DNA from: a virus
Strand: one strand, 5' to 3'
DNA length: 64,000 nt
IMG/VR virus record: IMGVR_UViG_3300028394_000050
Location: 42,949-106,948 of that record
Shown here: positions 15,770 to 23,130 of the stretch, one piece after another
Position numbering within the stretch: the stretch's first letter is position 1
Layout: the number at the start of each line of letters is the position of its first letter
Notes under the pieces: generated by a model
Databases searched by the model: none
Told to the model about the DNA's origin: nothing
The model's input: the letters and a program-made list of their open reading frames with translations, nothing else
Made by a program: the position numbers and the translations under genes

Positions 15770-16203
15770 GCTAAACTCCCGTAGGGAACCACAACCTCTG
15801 TGACGCTACCAGCTGCGTCGGTTATTCGTAATGTAATCTGTGAACCATCAGATGACCATTGGACATTGTTGGTTGCTATGCTAAATGTGCCAGATGTGGC
15901 ACCGTTGTCGGAGAACAGTTGCTCGGCTATCTTCTGCGAGAGTGTAGCATATACGCGGCTCTCGAGGTTATTGATAAACTTCGCAAGGTTCGTATTCTTA
16001 GCATCCGATGCGGCCTTAGAAGCTGCTGCTACCTTGTCGTCCATGATCTTTTGGCGTCTGGTCTGTTCCAGATTCTCAATGGTCAGGACATGCGAAGAAA
16101 AGCCCACACCTGAGAAGGCGGGGCTTTTAAAATTGAACTGTAGTTCGGTCGCATATAGCGGCATTGCTGCCACACATAACAAAGCTACTAAAAGCTTTCT
16201 CAT
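15763..16203 (-). CDS. csgF: CsgF-like curli assembly factor
   Basis: 146 aa (E. coli CsgF is 138 aa). The signal peptide MRKLLVALLCVAAMPLYA is followed at once by the mature N-terminus TELQFNFKSPAFSGVGF, the part that inserts into the CsgG channel in the known CsgGF complex (E. coli has TFQFRNPNFGG). A helical Ala/Lys region (~50-95) and a C-terminal beta domain follow. It is the first gene of the curli operon, 8 nt after thyX, with AGGTG before the ATG. A TATAAATA box at 16209-16216 abuts the start. Confidence 0.88.
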   Translation of the reverse strand: MRKLLVALLCVAAMPLYATELQFNFKSPAFSGVGFSSHVLTIENLEQTRRQKIMDDKVAAASKAASDAKNTNLAKFINNLESRVYATLSQKIAEQLFSDNGATSGTFSIATNNVQWSSDGSQITLRITDAAGSVTEVVVPYGSLAW

Positions 16204-16208
16204 GCACC

Positions 16209-16216
16209 TATTTATA
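16209..16216 (-). promoter_or_regulatory. possible late-promoter box at csgF
   Basis: TATAAATA, the T4 late consensus, lies at the end of thyX and only 5 nt before the csgF ATG. Transcription from it would give a nearly leaderless csgF message, so its use is doubtful. Confidence 0.3.
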
Positions 16217-16985
16217 TGTCAAGGGATGCCAGTACTTCTTTGAGCGATGGGAATGCGTCTGTAATCTGATCCCAGGCCTGCATAGCAATCTCACGGTGTT
16301 CCTTCTGAGTGCTTGCGTCTGTTCTTACTTGGCAATAATGGATCCAACTGCGAAGGCTACCAGCCATATACATCCGACTAAGAATAAGTCCCTCAGGCAA
16401 TACAGAACGAGCCTGCTCTTTTGCGATTCCATTTTCGATGGCCCAGTTGTATGCGGCGGTTGCAGCATCGGTAGTATTTTTTTGATAGGCGGACCAAGTT
16501 TCTTTAAGATTTCTTTTTTCATATAAAACCGATTCTTTTGTAAGATTGCCATCTGGATCATAATGACGTTCATACATAGGCGAGTCGTAGGTTACATCAT
16601 CTGAAATCTCAACTGAGTTCTGTCGATTTTTTGTGTCTTGTAGACGGGCTTCACGGGTAACGAACCCCATGTCTTTCGTGGGATCGGCATAGCGTTGACT
16701 GAACTCCTGAAAACGGAATGAACGGTGACGCAGGATCTGTCTACCAATATCACGGGTGGTATTGATTTCCATCACCACATCAACCATCTCAAAAGGTGAC
16801 CAATGTTTATGCTTCGCAAGGTACTTCAAAAGCTTTGAAGCTGTCAGTGAGTTATTCTGGTTAGATGGATTACTCACGCGGGCCACGTATGCGATAAACT
16901 CATCAACCGAAAGCCTCTGAGGATCACCAGGTGCATCCGTCCAAATCTTCGGTTCTGTCATAGCAATAATTTTAGCGGTGTTCAT
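16212..16985 (-). CDS. thyX: flavin-dependent thymidylate synthase
   Basis: 257 aa. ThyX makes dTMP from dUMP using FAD, NADPH and methylene-tetrahydrofolate. The ThyX motif RHRSFRFQEFSQRYA is complete, with NKT-like flanks (HWSPFEMVDVVMEINTTRDI). The C-terminal LPEGLILSRMYMAGSLRSWI carries the substrate Arg residues. It supplies DNA precursors, replacing T4 td. It lies upstream of csgF and downstream of two small genes in one operon. Confidence 0.95.
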   Translation of the reverse strand: MNTAKIIAMTEPKIWTDAPGDPQRLSVDEFIAYVARVSNPSNQNNSLTASKLLKYLAKHKHWSPFEMVDVVMEINTTRDIGRQILRHRSFRFQEFSQRYADPTKDMGFVTREARLQDTKNRQNSVEISDDVTYDSPMYERHYDPDGNLTKESVLYEKRNLKETWSAYQKNTTDAATAAYNWAIENGIAKEQARSVLPEGLILSRMYMAGSLRSWIHYCQVRTDASTQKEHREIAMQAWDQITDAFPSLKEVLASLDI

Positions 16986-17194
16986 ACTGTAGCTTCCTTG
17001 ATTAGTTTCATAACTTGTGTGGCGGACTCTTCAACTTCCCATGTGATCGGAGGTCCAATTCTTGCATGAATGAAGGTTGTCAAGCTACCATCTTTAATTT
17101 TAGCATGGTCATATACCGCAGTGATATGATCGACATTAATGAAGATGGCTTCACCTTGAAATTCATTCGCGGTGTTTGTTACTTTGATGAACAT
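16982..17194 (-). CDS. hypothetical protein (70 aa)
   Basis: Start at ATG 17194 (MFIKVTNTANEFQGEAIFIN), overlapping the upstream gene by 16 nt; the stop overlaps the thyX ATG as ATGA. It reads as a small beta-rich protein (VDHITAVYDHAKI). No family recognised. Confidence 0.6.
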   Translation of the reverse strand: MFIKVTNTANEFQGEAIFINVDHITAVYDHAKIKDGSLTTFIHARIGPPITWEVEESATQVMKLIKEATV

Positions 17195-17718
17195 GTGAAC
17201 CAATCTGGTGTAGGCCGATTCGTCCATTTTGCGAATCGCGCTTTGTGTTCTATGTAGTACTTCCGATAGCCTTCAATAGGATCAGGCCGCTTACAATCGT
17301 CAGGCATAGCCTGTGGAAATTCATACACAGGGCCATTTTTCATACCGTTCGGCTTGTGGTGCAAAGTCTTCCACAATATTTCGCATTTGTGTACCTTGTT
17401 GTACCGATGGCGATACTCATTCAGTAGCGCACGAAACAACATGACAGCCCACACATAGTTGTCCGAAGACTGCATAGCCCATTGCGTACACGGATGACCA
17501 ACATGTGTAGCCTTGTATAGTGAAAGCTCGCGGTCATCGTTCAAACGCCACCGCTTGATCTTGCGCCCAGACGATGCGTCAACATATTCGTCGCCGTCGA
17601 TGACACGATGAACCGTAGAAAGCATCTGCGCTTCTTCGAGAATCATCTTGACCACATGCTTGTCACAGTGGTACTCCGCGGCCTTGACTGGATTCTGGTC
17701 GAGAATAAATCGGTTCAT
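17179..17718 (-). CDS. conserved myovirus protein of unknown function
   Basis: 179 aa. The N-terminus MNRFILDQNPVKAAEYHCDK then HVVKMILEEAQMLSTVHR, and THVGHPCTQWAMQSSDNYVW, are conserved in many T4-like cyanophage and myovirus genomes. Invariant His/Cys/Asp/Lys residues suggest an enzyme, but the function is not known to me. It is not T4 DenV by sequence. Confidence 0.75.
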   Translation of the reverse strand: MNRFILDQNPVKAAEYHCDKHVVKMILEEAQMLSTVHRVIDGDEYVDASSGRKIKRWRLNDDRELSLYKATHVGHPCTQWAMQSSDNYVWAVMLFRALLNEYRHRYNKVHKCEILWKTLHHKPNGMKNGPVYEFPQAMPDDCKRPDPIEGYRKYYIEHKARFAKWTNRPTPDWFTCSSK

Positions 17719-17753
17719 TTTTCTATCCCGCTGATTTTCGTTCTGCCAATGGT

Positions 17754-17984
17754 CTAATTTCCTGGCTTTTTAATTTGAGAGATGTCCATCCAATCTCCAC
17801 TGTAATCTATATTCCTTGTTTCCCAATCATCACCAACGAAATCTATATAGTCTGGCGCTCTTTCAGGGTAATCACGAAGAAACCTAATCACTCTATGAAC
17901 AAAATGCTTATCATTATATTTTGGATCAATCATAGTTTTCATATCAGTGTAAATTCTATCATTTATATCTTGCACGACTCTCAA
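17754..17984 (-). CDS. small phage protein, paralogue of the gene at 6623
   Basis: 76 aa. DPKYNDKHFVHRVIRFLRDY then PERAPDY and DDWETRNID mirror the 6623-6805 protein almost residue for residue. A short C-terminal extension differs. The start is TTG 17984 or GTG 17975, with a weak GAGG upstream. Unknown function. Confidence 0.65.
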   Translation of the reverse strand: MRVVQDINDRIYTDMKTMIDPKYNDKHFVHRVIRFLRDYPERAPDYIDFVGDDWETRNIDYSGDWMDISQIKKPGN

Positions 17985-17991
17985 TCCTCAA

Positions 17992-18159
17992 TCATATAAG
18001 TTTCCTACTGGGTATAATTAACAACCAAGGTCTTGGCTTTCTCATAATATCTTCTAGTGTAACTTTTAAGCAGCCTCTACGATAATAGTTACGATACCTA
18101 TTCGTAATTGATATTACTGGTTGAAATGTATCTTGATTTATTCCAGCATATTGTTTCAT
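17992..18159 (-). CDS. small basic protein (55 aa)
   Basis: ATG at 18159 overlaps the previous stop as ATGA. It starts MKQYAGINQDTFQPVISITN and contains NRYRNYYRRGC and KPRPWLLI. It is basic and could bind nucleic acid. The coupled start supports a real gene. Confidence 0.55.
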   Translation of the reverse strand: MKQYAGINQDTFQPVISITNRYRNYYRRGCLKVTLEDIMRKPRPWLLIIPSRKLI

Positions 18160-18596
18160 CGTACATTCACTCCCAGATATTCTGCGATACGAGCCGTCAA
18201 TGACATTTGATTGACTTCAGCTTGCCGTTTTGCTCGCCGTTCAAAGTACATACGCATTTTAGCCACTTCTGTGATTGATTTCATGTTGCGAATATCAGGA
18301 TCAATATCATTAAGCCTGACACCTGAAAATCCCATACGCCAATCTTTCATTTCGTCTGTAACTCTATCAGCAATCCACTTAGCAGGGTCGCTAGTGATTA
18401 GCGATAGCTGTTCCTGCATGTCTTTGATATATCCACTGGTATCTTTTACCATAGGAGTATTATATACTTCTTTCACCGTATTGTCAAGACCATAACTCAT
18501 ACCATGAGTAGAAGGCATAAAAGGGCTTTTGGCATCAAGAGTTGACGCACCAACAGCACCAATGCCGAGAAAGGATAGCATACCACGTCTATTCAT
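18156..18596 (-). CDS. protein with Tat-like signal peptide
   Basis: 146 aa from ATG 18596 (GAGG 9 nt upstream). The N-terminus MNRRGMLSFLGIGAVGAS has twin arginines, a hydrophobic stretch and a small-residue end, i.e. a Tat-type signal, unusual in phages. The mature part (~120 aa) is helical and charged (MKDWRMGFSGVRLNDIDP). It overlaps the next small gene by 4 nt. It could be periplasmic or an N-terminal membrane-anchored virion or lysis factor. Function unknown. Confidence 0.65.
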   Translation of the reverse strand: MNRRGMLSFLGIGAVGASTLDAKSPFMPSTHGMSYGLDNTVKEVYNTPMVKDTSGYIKDMQEQLSLITSDPAKWIADRVTDEMKDWRMGFSGVRLNDIDPDIRNMKSITEVAKMRMYFERRAKRQAEVNQMSLTARIAEYLGVNVR

Positions 18597-18729
18597 CGTT
18601 GTCAACCTCTAATATAGCATAGACGATAGGAACAACCTTACGATACATATAACGATCTGGTTCTTCTAAACGAATAATTGGCAACAGATCGTCTTCATCG
18701 TGAAGATAACATAACCATGCAAGTTTCAC
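18589..18729 (-). CDS. small hypothetical protein (46 aa)
   Basis: GTG start at 18729, overlapping the Bax-inhibitor gene stop as GTGA. It reads MKLAWLCYLHDEDDLLPIIR and ends in TAG. The coupled start and exact gap filling support it. Confidence 0.5.
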   Translation of the reverse strand: MKLAWLCYLHDEDDLLPIIRLEEPDRYMYRKVVPIVYAILEVDNDE

Positions 18730-19427
18730 TTTCTATCTCCCAACAACTGAAGCAGGTTCACAAAGATATTGATGAAGTCTAGGTAAAGATTGAGAGCGCC
18801 AAAGATACCAGCCTTGCGGATTTCTTCGTCGTCATTTAGCTCGTAGTACTTCTCTTTGATATCTTGCATGTCATATGCAGTGAAGCCAACAAAGATAAGC
18901 ACACCAATAACACTGATGGCAAAAGCCATAACGCTACTCTGTAGAAACAGATTGACAACACCAGCAATCATCAAACCAATCGCACCCATCATTAGGAACG
19001 AACCCATGCTACTAAGGTCACGCTTGGTTGTGTAGCCGTACAATGCAGTAGCACCAAATGTTGCAGCACTAATGAAGAACACATTAGCAATGCTGCCCAA
19101 CTTGAAAATCATAAAGATGCTACTGAGACTTAGGCCCATCAAAGCAGAGAAACAATAGAGCATAGTCTTTGCTGTACTTGATGACATACTATCTGCCATG
19201 TATGAGAACAGGAACACGAATGCAAGAGGCGCAAAGATAGCAACCCACTTGAATGGTGTTCCCCAAATAGCAGCACCAATCTCAGGTGACAGACCAATGT
19301 ATGCGCTGACAACCGCACTGATTAGCAATGCGATTCCCATATGATTGAACACACCAACGAGATATGTTCTGAGACCCCAATCAATTACTGGAGCGGGGTA
19401 TGCGTGTGATTCGTTTTGATAAGACAT
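18726..19427 (-). CDS. Bax inhibitor-1 (BI-1/YccA-like) family membrane protein
   Basis: 233 aa with about seven TM helices. Family hallmarks include GLRTYLVGVFNHMGIALLIS near the N-terminus, ALYGYTTKRDLSSMGSFLMM (typical of BI-1) and FVGFTAYDMQDIKEKYYE, then GALNLYLDFINIFVNLLQLL near the C-terminus. Bacterial BI-1 relatives include YccA (FtsH modulator) and the pH-gated Ca2+ channel BsYetJ. In a phage it might modulate host membrane proteolysis or ion flux and delay cell death; that is inference. It heads a run of small genes. Confidence 0.92.
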   Translation of the reverse strand: MSYQNESHAYPAPVIDWGLRTYLVGVFNHMGIALLISAVVSAYIGLSPEIGAAIWGTPFKWVAIFAPLAFVFLFSYMADSMSSSTAKTMLYCFSALMGLSLSSIFMIFKLGSIANVFFISAATFGATALYGYTTKRDLSSMGSFLMMGAIGLMIAGVVNLFLQSSVMAFAISVIGVLIFVGFTAYDMQDIKEKYYELNDDEEIRKAGIFGALNLYLDFINIFVNLLQLLGDRK

Positions 19428-19430
19428 GCC

Positions 19431-19706
19431 TTACTCCTTATTTAACCAAGGTTCAGAACCTTGCCCATAGTTCTCTGTCCATTCGAGAGGTTCTTTCCCC
19501 CCCAGTGCTTTGCGGGCGATCCGGCAGTGGCAATCTATTGGTCCGCACCACCGTCCGGTATTTGTGCATCTTATTAACATCTCCCGCAGCGCCGCCTCCA
19601 GCTTCTGAATGCGGTCGGCAGCCTCACCACAATGACAACGGTCTCGTTCCGTTGGGAAGATGCAAGTGTCTGCGCGACGCAGCCGCTTCACAAGATCATC
19701 AGCCAT
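19431..19706 (-). CDS. small Cys-rich coiled-coil phage protein (91 aa)
   Basis: Start at ATG 19706 (MADDLVKRLRRADTC), GAGGGGAAAG upstream, overlapping the previous gene by 8 nt. A short helix EAADRIQKLEAALREML is flanked by cysteines (RCHCGEA, RWCGPIDCHC) that could bind metal. This MADDLVKRLR...EAADRIEKLEA type is common in phages of diverse hosts; function unknown. Confidence 0.65.
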   Translation of the reverse strand: MADDLVKRLRRADTCIFPTERDRCHCGEAADRIQKLEAALREMLIRCTNTGRWCGPIDCHCRIARKALGGKEPLEWTENYGQGSEPWLNKE

Positions 19707-20061
19707 CTTTCCCCTCCAGTGCTTTGCGGGCTTCATCCCGCTCAATGACGCATTCCTTCAACGCCTCTCTAGCACCGAGGAAGCACTCCATTGTATGCTC
19801 CAATGCCGTCTCTAGTTTCTCGATACGACTGGCGGCTTTATTGAAAGCATGGAAATACAACTTAAATTGGCTTTCCAGCTTTTCGATGCGCTGTTCTTTA
19901 TCAGCAATGGTCTGCTTCATTTCCATGATGCCGCCAGGGCCAGATTCGAGTCGCTCGTTTTTTTCATTGAGATTTTTGATTGCTTCTCTAAGAGTACCCA
20001 GAGCAAGAATCAAATCGTTGAATCGGTCATCGCTCAGGTGTGGTGCGTCTTCTCTGTTCAT
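19699..20061 (-). CDS. coiled-coil protein (120 aa)
   Basis: Long heptad-rich helices (IKNLNEKNERLES, DKEQRIEKLESQFKLY, ASRIEKLETALEHT). Soluble and charged, with no catalytic motif. It overlaps the Cys-rich gene by 8 nt. It may be a structural or regulatory adaptor. Confidence 0.6.
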   Translation of the reverse strand: MNREDAPHLSDDRFNDLILALGTLREAIKNLNEKNERLESGPGGIMEMKQTIADKEQRIEKLESQFKLYFHAFNKAASRIEKLETALEHTMECFLGAREALKECVIERDEARKALEGKDG

Positions 20062-20062
20062 G

Positions 20063-20434
20063 TCATTTCCCTGCCATCATAATCATCTGCAAGTAGCAGA
20101 TACGGACTTTGAATGTGCGCTCACCGTTCCATTCATAAATGACAAGCCGTGGGCGCTGTTTGTCTTTACGTTCAATCTTTATCTCAAGCTCTTCAGGCAG
20201 AAAGACACCTATCTTCCTTAATGCTTTGTGTGGCGAATAGGCCAATCCGTGCGCGAGGTCTCTATCGTACCAACATCTTGCAAGAACCGCGCCAAGATAT
20301 TCCATGATGCGTTCTTTAACATCTGATGCTTCAATGATAGTTTCGATTGGTGGATCAGTATCTTCGGTAAATTTTGCATAAGTGTTACTCTGTATTAGTT
20401 GTTTCGTGTAGATTAGGGTTGGAAGGTTTACCAT
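20063..20434 (-). CDS. protein with nitrile-hydratase-leader (NHLP)-like segment
   Basis: 123 aa from ATG 20434 (MVNLPTLIYTKQ, GAGG upstream). Residues ~42-85 read VKERIMEYLGAVLARCWYD then RDLAHGLAYSPHKALRKIG and VFLPEELEIKIE. This follows the nitrile-hydratase alpha/NHLP leader pattern (ARxWxDPxFRxxLLxDPxxALxxxGxxLPxxxEI). The rest (RLVIYEWNGERTF) is beta-rich with no GG cleavage site. It may be a fragment of an NHase-alpha-like fold or a leader-like protein; function unknown. Confidence 0.6.
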   Translation of the reverse strand: MVNLPTLIYTKQLIQSNTYAKFTEDTDPPIETIIEASDVKERIMEYLGAVLARCWYDRDLAHGLAYSPHKALRKIGVFLPEELEIKIERKDKQRPRLVIYEWNGERTFKVRICYLQMIMMAGK

Positions 20435-20666
20435 TTGTGGCCTCAATCTCATCCTCGCCGGGATGAATGGTAAGTGTAGCTTCTCTTAGTCTATGTCCGC
20501 GATCATGCCATGCTTGAATTATACGGGGACGCTCAAAATCGTGTACCTCATACCCAAGCTTTCTATACCATGCTTCACCAGCAGTAGGAGCAAATGTCCA
20601 GTATCCGAGTTTCCACGCCGCATCACCAGGAGGAACAATCACGAAACCTTTGATTTGTTTTACCAT
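20385..20666 (-). CDS. conserved hypothetical protein (93 aa)
   Basis: Start at ATG 20666 (MVKQIKGFVIVPPGDAAWKL), 1 nt after the phosphoesterase stop. It contains GYWTFAPTAGEAWYRKLG, resembling small alpha/beta phage proteins of unknown function. The stop overlaps the NHLP-like gene start by 50 nt. Confidence 0.6.
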   Translation of the reverse strand: MVKQIKGFVIVPPGDAAWKLGYWTFAPTAGEAWYRKLGYEVHDFERPRIIQAWHDRGHRLREATLTIHPGEDEIEATNGKPSNPNLHETTNTE

Positions 20667-20667
20667 T

Positions 20668-21348
20668 TCAAATCTCCACAATCTTCGGAGCATATCTCCA
20701 ATAGTCGTCACGCTCATTCTTGTAGCCACGCGGATGGCAGATCACGCGAGTATCACCAATCATGTAGTCGAAGTCATCGTGAGTATGCCCATGAATCCAA
20801 AGTTTCGGTGGCTTTTTCATATTGAGAATTTGCTTCTCAAGATCATTAGCAAAGCACACATTATGCGGATCGTTCATGTAGCGTTCATGCACCGAACGCA
20901 TCGTAGGCGCATGATGCGACACAATGATATCTGCATCCATGCCAAACAGAAAATGCTTGTGCATCTCGTGGGCCTCAATCATAGCCTCGTGCGTTAGGTC
21001 TTCGATATAGACACAATCAATCAAGCCTTTCTTGTATGTATACCAAGCAAGATTGTCCCGAACATCAGTCCACAGAGTAGCACCAGCAATGCGAACACCG
21101 TTGACCGAACGCAGAATCGTGTGGTACTTGGCATCCGAGAATGTGTTGCCGTAGTAATCATGGTTGCCATGGATAGACAACATGTGATCGTAATGCTTTT
21201 GGTTAAATCGTGCGCGAGCATCATTGTCCTCGCAGATATCACCAGCGCAGATATAGAACACATCGGCTTCAGGCTTAAAGTCCCAAGGTGTCTCTTCGGT
21301 TAGTACCGTCTTGTACATATGCAAATCGGACATGATGCCAATCTTCAT
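20668..21348 (-). CDS. calcineurin-type metallophosphoesterase
   Basis: 226 aa. The motifs are IMSDLHMYK (D-x-H), AGDICED (GD), LSIHGNHDYYG (GNHD), IIVSHHAP (H) and WIHGHTHDDFD (GHxH), so the di-metal site is complete. The substrate is unknown; phage members may act on nucleotides or phosphorylated proteins. It is the first gene after the promoter at 21375-21403. By motif it differs from the LpxH-like protein at the right end. Confidence 0.88.
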   Translation of the reverse strand: MKIGIMSDLHMYKTVLTEETPWDFKPEADVFYICAGDICEDNDARARFNQKHYDHMLSIHGNHDYYGNTFSDAKYHTILRSVNGVRIAGATLWTDVRDNLAWYTYKKGLIDCVYIEDLTHEAMIEAHEMHKHFLFGMDADIIVSHHAPTMRSVHERYMNDPHNVCFANDLEKQILNMKKPPKLWIHGHTHDDFDYMIGDTRVICHPRGYKNERDDYWRYAPKIVEI

Positions 21349-21374
21349 AGCTTCTCTCCTCTCATCATAGGTGT

Positions 21375-21403
21375 ATTATATAAGGTTAATGGTCAAATGT
21401 CAA
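21375..21403 (-). promoter_or_regulatory. consensus sigma70 promoter
   Basis: TTGACA (21398-21403), 17-nt spacer, TATAAT (21375-21380): a perfect consensus pair, 27 nt upstream of the phosphoesterase start. Confidence 0.85.
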
Positions 21404-21406
21404 CCA

Positions 21407-21565
21407 CTACCAATGTCGGATCACGCCAGCAATGATGAAACAGTTGGTTATGATGTACGAAATGATAATGAGAGTTCGGACCAGTGCTACCCGGTCCGAC
21501 TCCCTATCATTTATACCTTCTTTTCTGCCGAGGGCTTTGGCCCAGATGCGCCAGAACTTAGCCAA
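21407..21565 (-). CDS. small membrane protein (52 aa) conserved in T4-like phages
   Basis: TTG start at 21565 overlapping the previous stop. A charged N-terminus (AKFWRIWAKALGRKEGINDR) is followed by one TM segment (VRTLIIISYIITNCFIIAGV) and IRHW. I recognise the pattern from small proteins of marine T4-like phages. It ends in TAG just upstream of the promoter. Confidence 0.65.
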   Translation of the reverse strand: MAKFWRIWAKALGRKEGINDRESDRVALVRTLIIISYIITNCFIIAGVIRHW

Positions 21566-21665
21566 GGCGCTTGTTCCAATACTCTACAACATCAGCCCAG
21601 GTATCTGGATCGTAGCCATTCACATGCATATCCACACGCACCAACATTTCAAGGTCACTTCGCAT
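21558..21665 (-). CDS. very small protein (35 aa)
   Basis: ATG at 21665 overlaps the oxygenase stop by 11 nt. It reads MRSDLEMLVRVDMHVNGYDP and continues to YWNKRLG, then overlaps the next TTG start. Its place in a chain of overlapping genes supports it. Confidence 0.45.
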   Translation of the reverse strand: MRSDLEMLVRVDMHVNGYDPDTWADVVEYWNKRLG

Positions 21666-22275
21666 TATAGAATTCCTTTGCATAATCTGAATCATTAACA
21701 TCACGTTGCAGCTTCATTGCGACAACATATCTTGGTGCTATACATTTGCGATCAACTGGCATACCACGGTGTGGAATGTGTGCTGGGAAAATTACCAAAC
21801 GATTGGGTTTATAAGACACATACCGAATTGCGTCTAGCTTTCCATCTTCGCCTTTTTCATAGAAACATGTGCCGCCTTCCCAGTCTGTCTCCCACTCCGT
21901 ACATGGGTAGTAGATTGCGGTATAATCGCCATCATCTTGGTGAATATATGCATTTGTTCCGTACGGATTACAGTTGGAATATAGCCTGAGAATATTGAAC
22001 TTACCTAAATGCTTGCTAAAAAGATCAGATGCAGTTGCCCACAATGAAATGATTTCTGGGTGTCTCTTATCAAGATCAGCCAGTTGTTCGATTGTCATTG
22101 CGGGCATTTGCTGTGCAGATTGAAAAAAAGTATAATTCCAATGCCACGCATCTTCTGCTTTTTTTAAAGATGACCAATGATTGGTCCATAGCACATTTTT
22201 CAAGCCCCTAAAAAGATCCTCGTGTTCTTTTTTTGTTAGAACATCATCGAACACGAAAAACTTATCATTGGACAT
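21655..22275 (-). CDS. 2-oxoglutarate/Fe(II)-dependent oxygenase
   Basis: 206 aa. The double-stranded beta-helix core has YIHQDDGDYTAIYYPC (H-x-D iron ligands), WEGGTCFY, and the distal His and Arg in LVIFPAHIPHRGMPV and APRYVVAMKL. Phages often carry such hydroxylases; the substrate may be a protein, nucleobase or sugar. It starts as TGATG on the previous gene. Confidence 0.85.
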   Translation of the reverse strand: MSNDKFFVFDDVLTKKEHEDLFRGLKNVLWTNHWSSLKKAEDAWHWNYTFFQSAQQMPAMTIEQLADLDKRHPEIISLWATASDLFSKHLGKFNILRLYSNCNPYGTNAYIHQDDGDYTAIYYPCTEWETDWEGGTCFYEKGEDGKLDAIRYVSYKPNRLVIFPAHIPHRGMPVDRKCIAPRYVVAMKLQRDVNDSDYAKEFYNAK

Positions 22276-22484
22276 CAGAAATCATTCTCCGTTGTGAACT
22301 CGACACGATCAACATATGTATATCCAGCCGCACGAAGGAATTGAGCAAACTGGGCACACATTGTCGTCACTGTCGCATCGGTACCATCAAACGAAAGCGT
22401 GGTAATGTTATCGGGATAATGCTCGTCAGCCGAACCAACAGTCTCGGTGGTAAAGGTAACAGTCGTCTTCACAGTATCAGTCAT
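22275..22484 (-). CDS. small hypothetical protein (69 aa)
   Basis: Thr-rich beta region (TTVTFTTETVG) followed by a helix (TMCAQFAQFLRAAGY). No family recognised. Two nucleotides separate it from the upstream gene. Confidence 0.6.
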   Translation of the reverse strand: MTDTVKTTVTFTTETVGSADEHYPDNITTLSFDGTDATVTTMCAQFAQFLRAAGYTYVDRVEFTTENDF

Positions 22485-22485
22485 T

Positions 22486-22923
22486 TTACTTATCCTTCAT
22501 ATGGGTATAACAGGTACGACGGTATCCGCCGTCTTCGGTAGGCCAGCCGCAGCTGGTAACTTCATAGCATCCTGGTTCGTCGCAACAATTCAGGACTTCT
22601 TTCAGCTTTTCATGATTACCAGATGCTAGTGCTTCGCGGGCATTTGGCAAAGCTTCGGCATCGAACTCGTTGCTGATGAATAGTCCATCACTACACAGCG
22701 GCGCATACGCATCAGGTCCAAAGCCAAGACGCTCGTAAATTAGATAGCGATACGAGCCACCTTCTTTGCCGTGATCTGCGATGTGCTTCATTACCCAACG
22801 AGTAACTGCAAGCTTCATATCATAATCGCAGGTTTCTGCGAGATTGTCAAGTTCTTTTTCACGCTCAGCCATTGCTTCACCTATCTTTGCGAAATCTTCC
22901 CACATATCATCTTTGTCGGTCAT
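22486..22923 (-). CDS. hypothetical protein with Cys-rich C-terminus (145 aa)
   Basis: An N-terminal helical half (WEDFAKIGEAMAEREKELDN) is followed by a C-terminal part with CCDEPGCYEVTSCG and RRTCYTHMKDK, spaced like a small zinc-binding knuckle. It overlaps the next gene by 4 nt. Function unknown. Confidence 0.65.
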   Translation of the reverse strand: MTDKDDMWEDFAKIGEAMAEREKELDNLAETCDYDMKLAVTRWVMKHIADHGKEGGSYRYLIYERLGFGPDAYAPLCSDGLFISNEFDAEALPNAREALASGNHEKLKEVLNCCDEPGCYEVTSCGWPTEDGGYRRTCYTHMKDK

Positions 22924-23129
22924 TGTATGATATCCACTATTCTACTTGTCTGTTCATCAACTATACGGATGCGAGCGGCTCTGTTTGGTCGCGAGAACCT
23001 CGATTTAGCGGCATATCCACGAGGCACATATGTCTGAGGATCATTCTGAACAGAACCTTCACATGTTGCCCAATTTACAACAACAGAACCAGCAAGATCC
23101 ACCAACATATATTCAATGCGGACTGTCAT
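22920..23129 (-). CDS. small hypothetical protein (69 aa)
   Basis: Beta-rich N-terminus (RIEYMLVDLAGSVVVNW) and basic C-terminus (RFSRPNRAARIRIVDE). No known motif. The stop overlaps the next start. Confidence 0.6.
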   Translation of the reverse strand: MTVRIEYMLVDLAGSVVVNWATCEGSVQNDPQTYVPRGYAAKSRFSRPNRAARIRIVDEQTSRIVDIIQ

Positions 23130-23130
23130 A

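Noticed and set aside
16209-16216. TATAAATA as the definite promoter of the curli operon
   Set aside because: It lies only 5 nt from the csgF ATG; kept at low confidence only.
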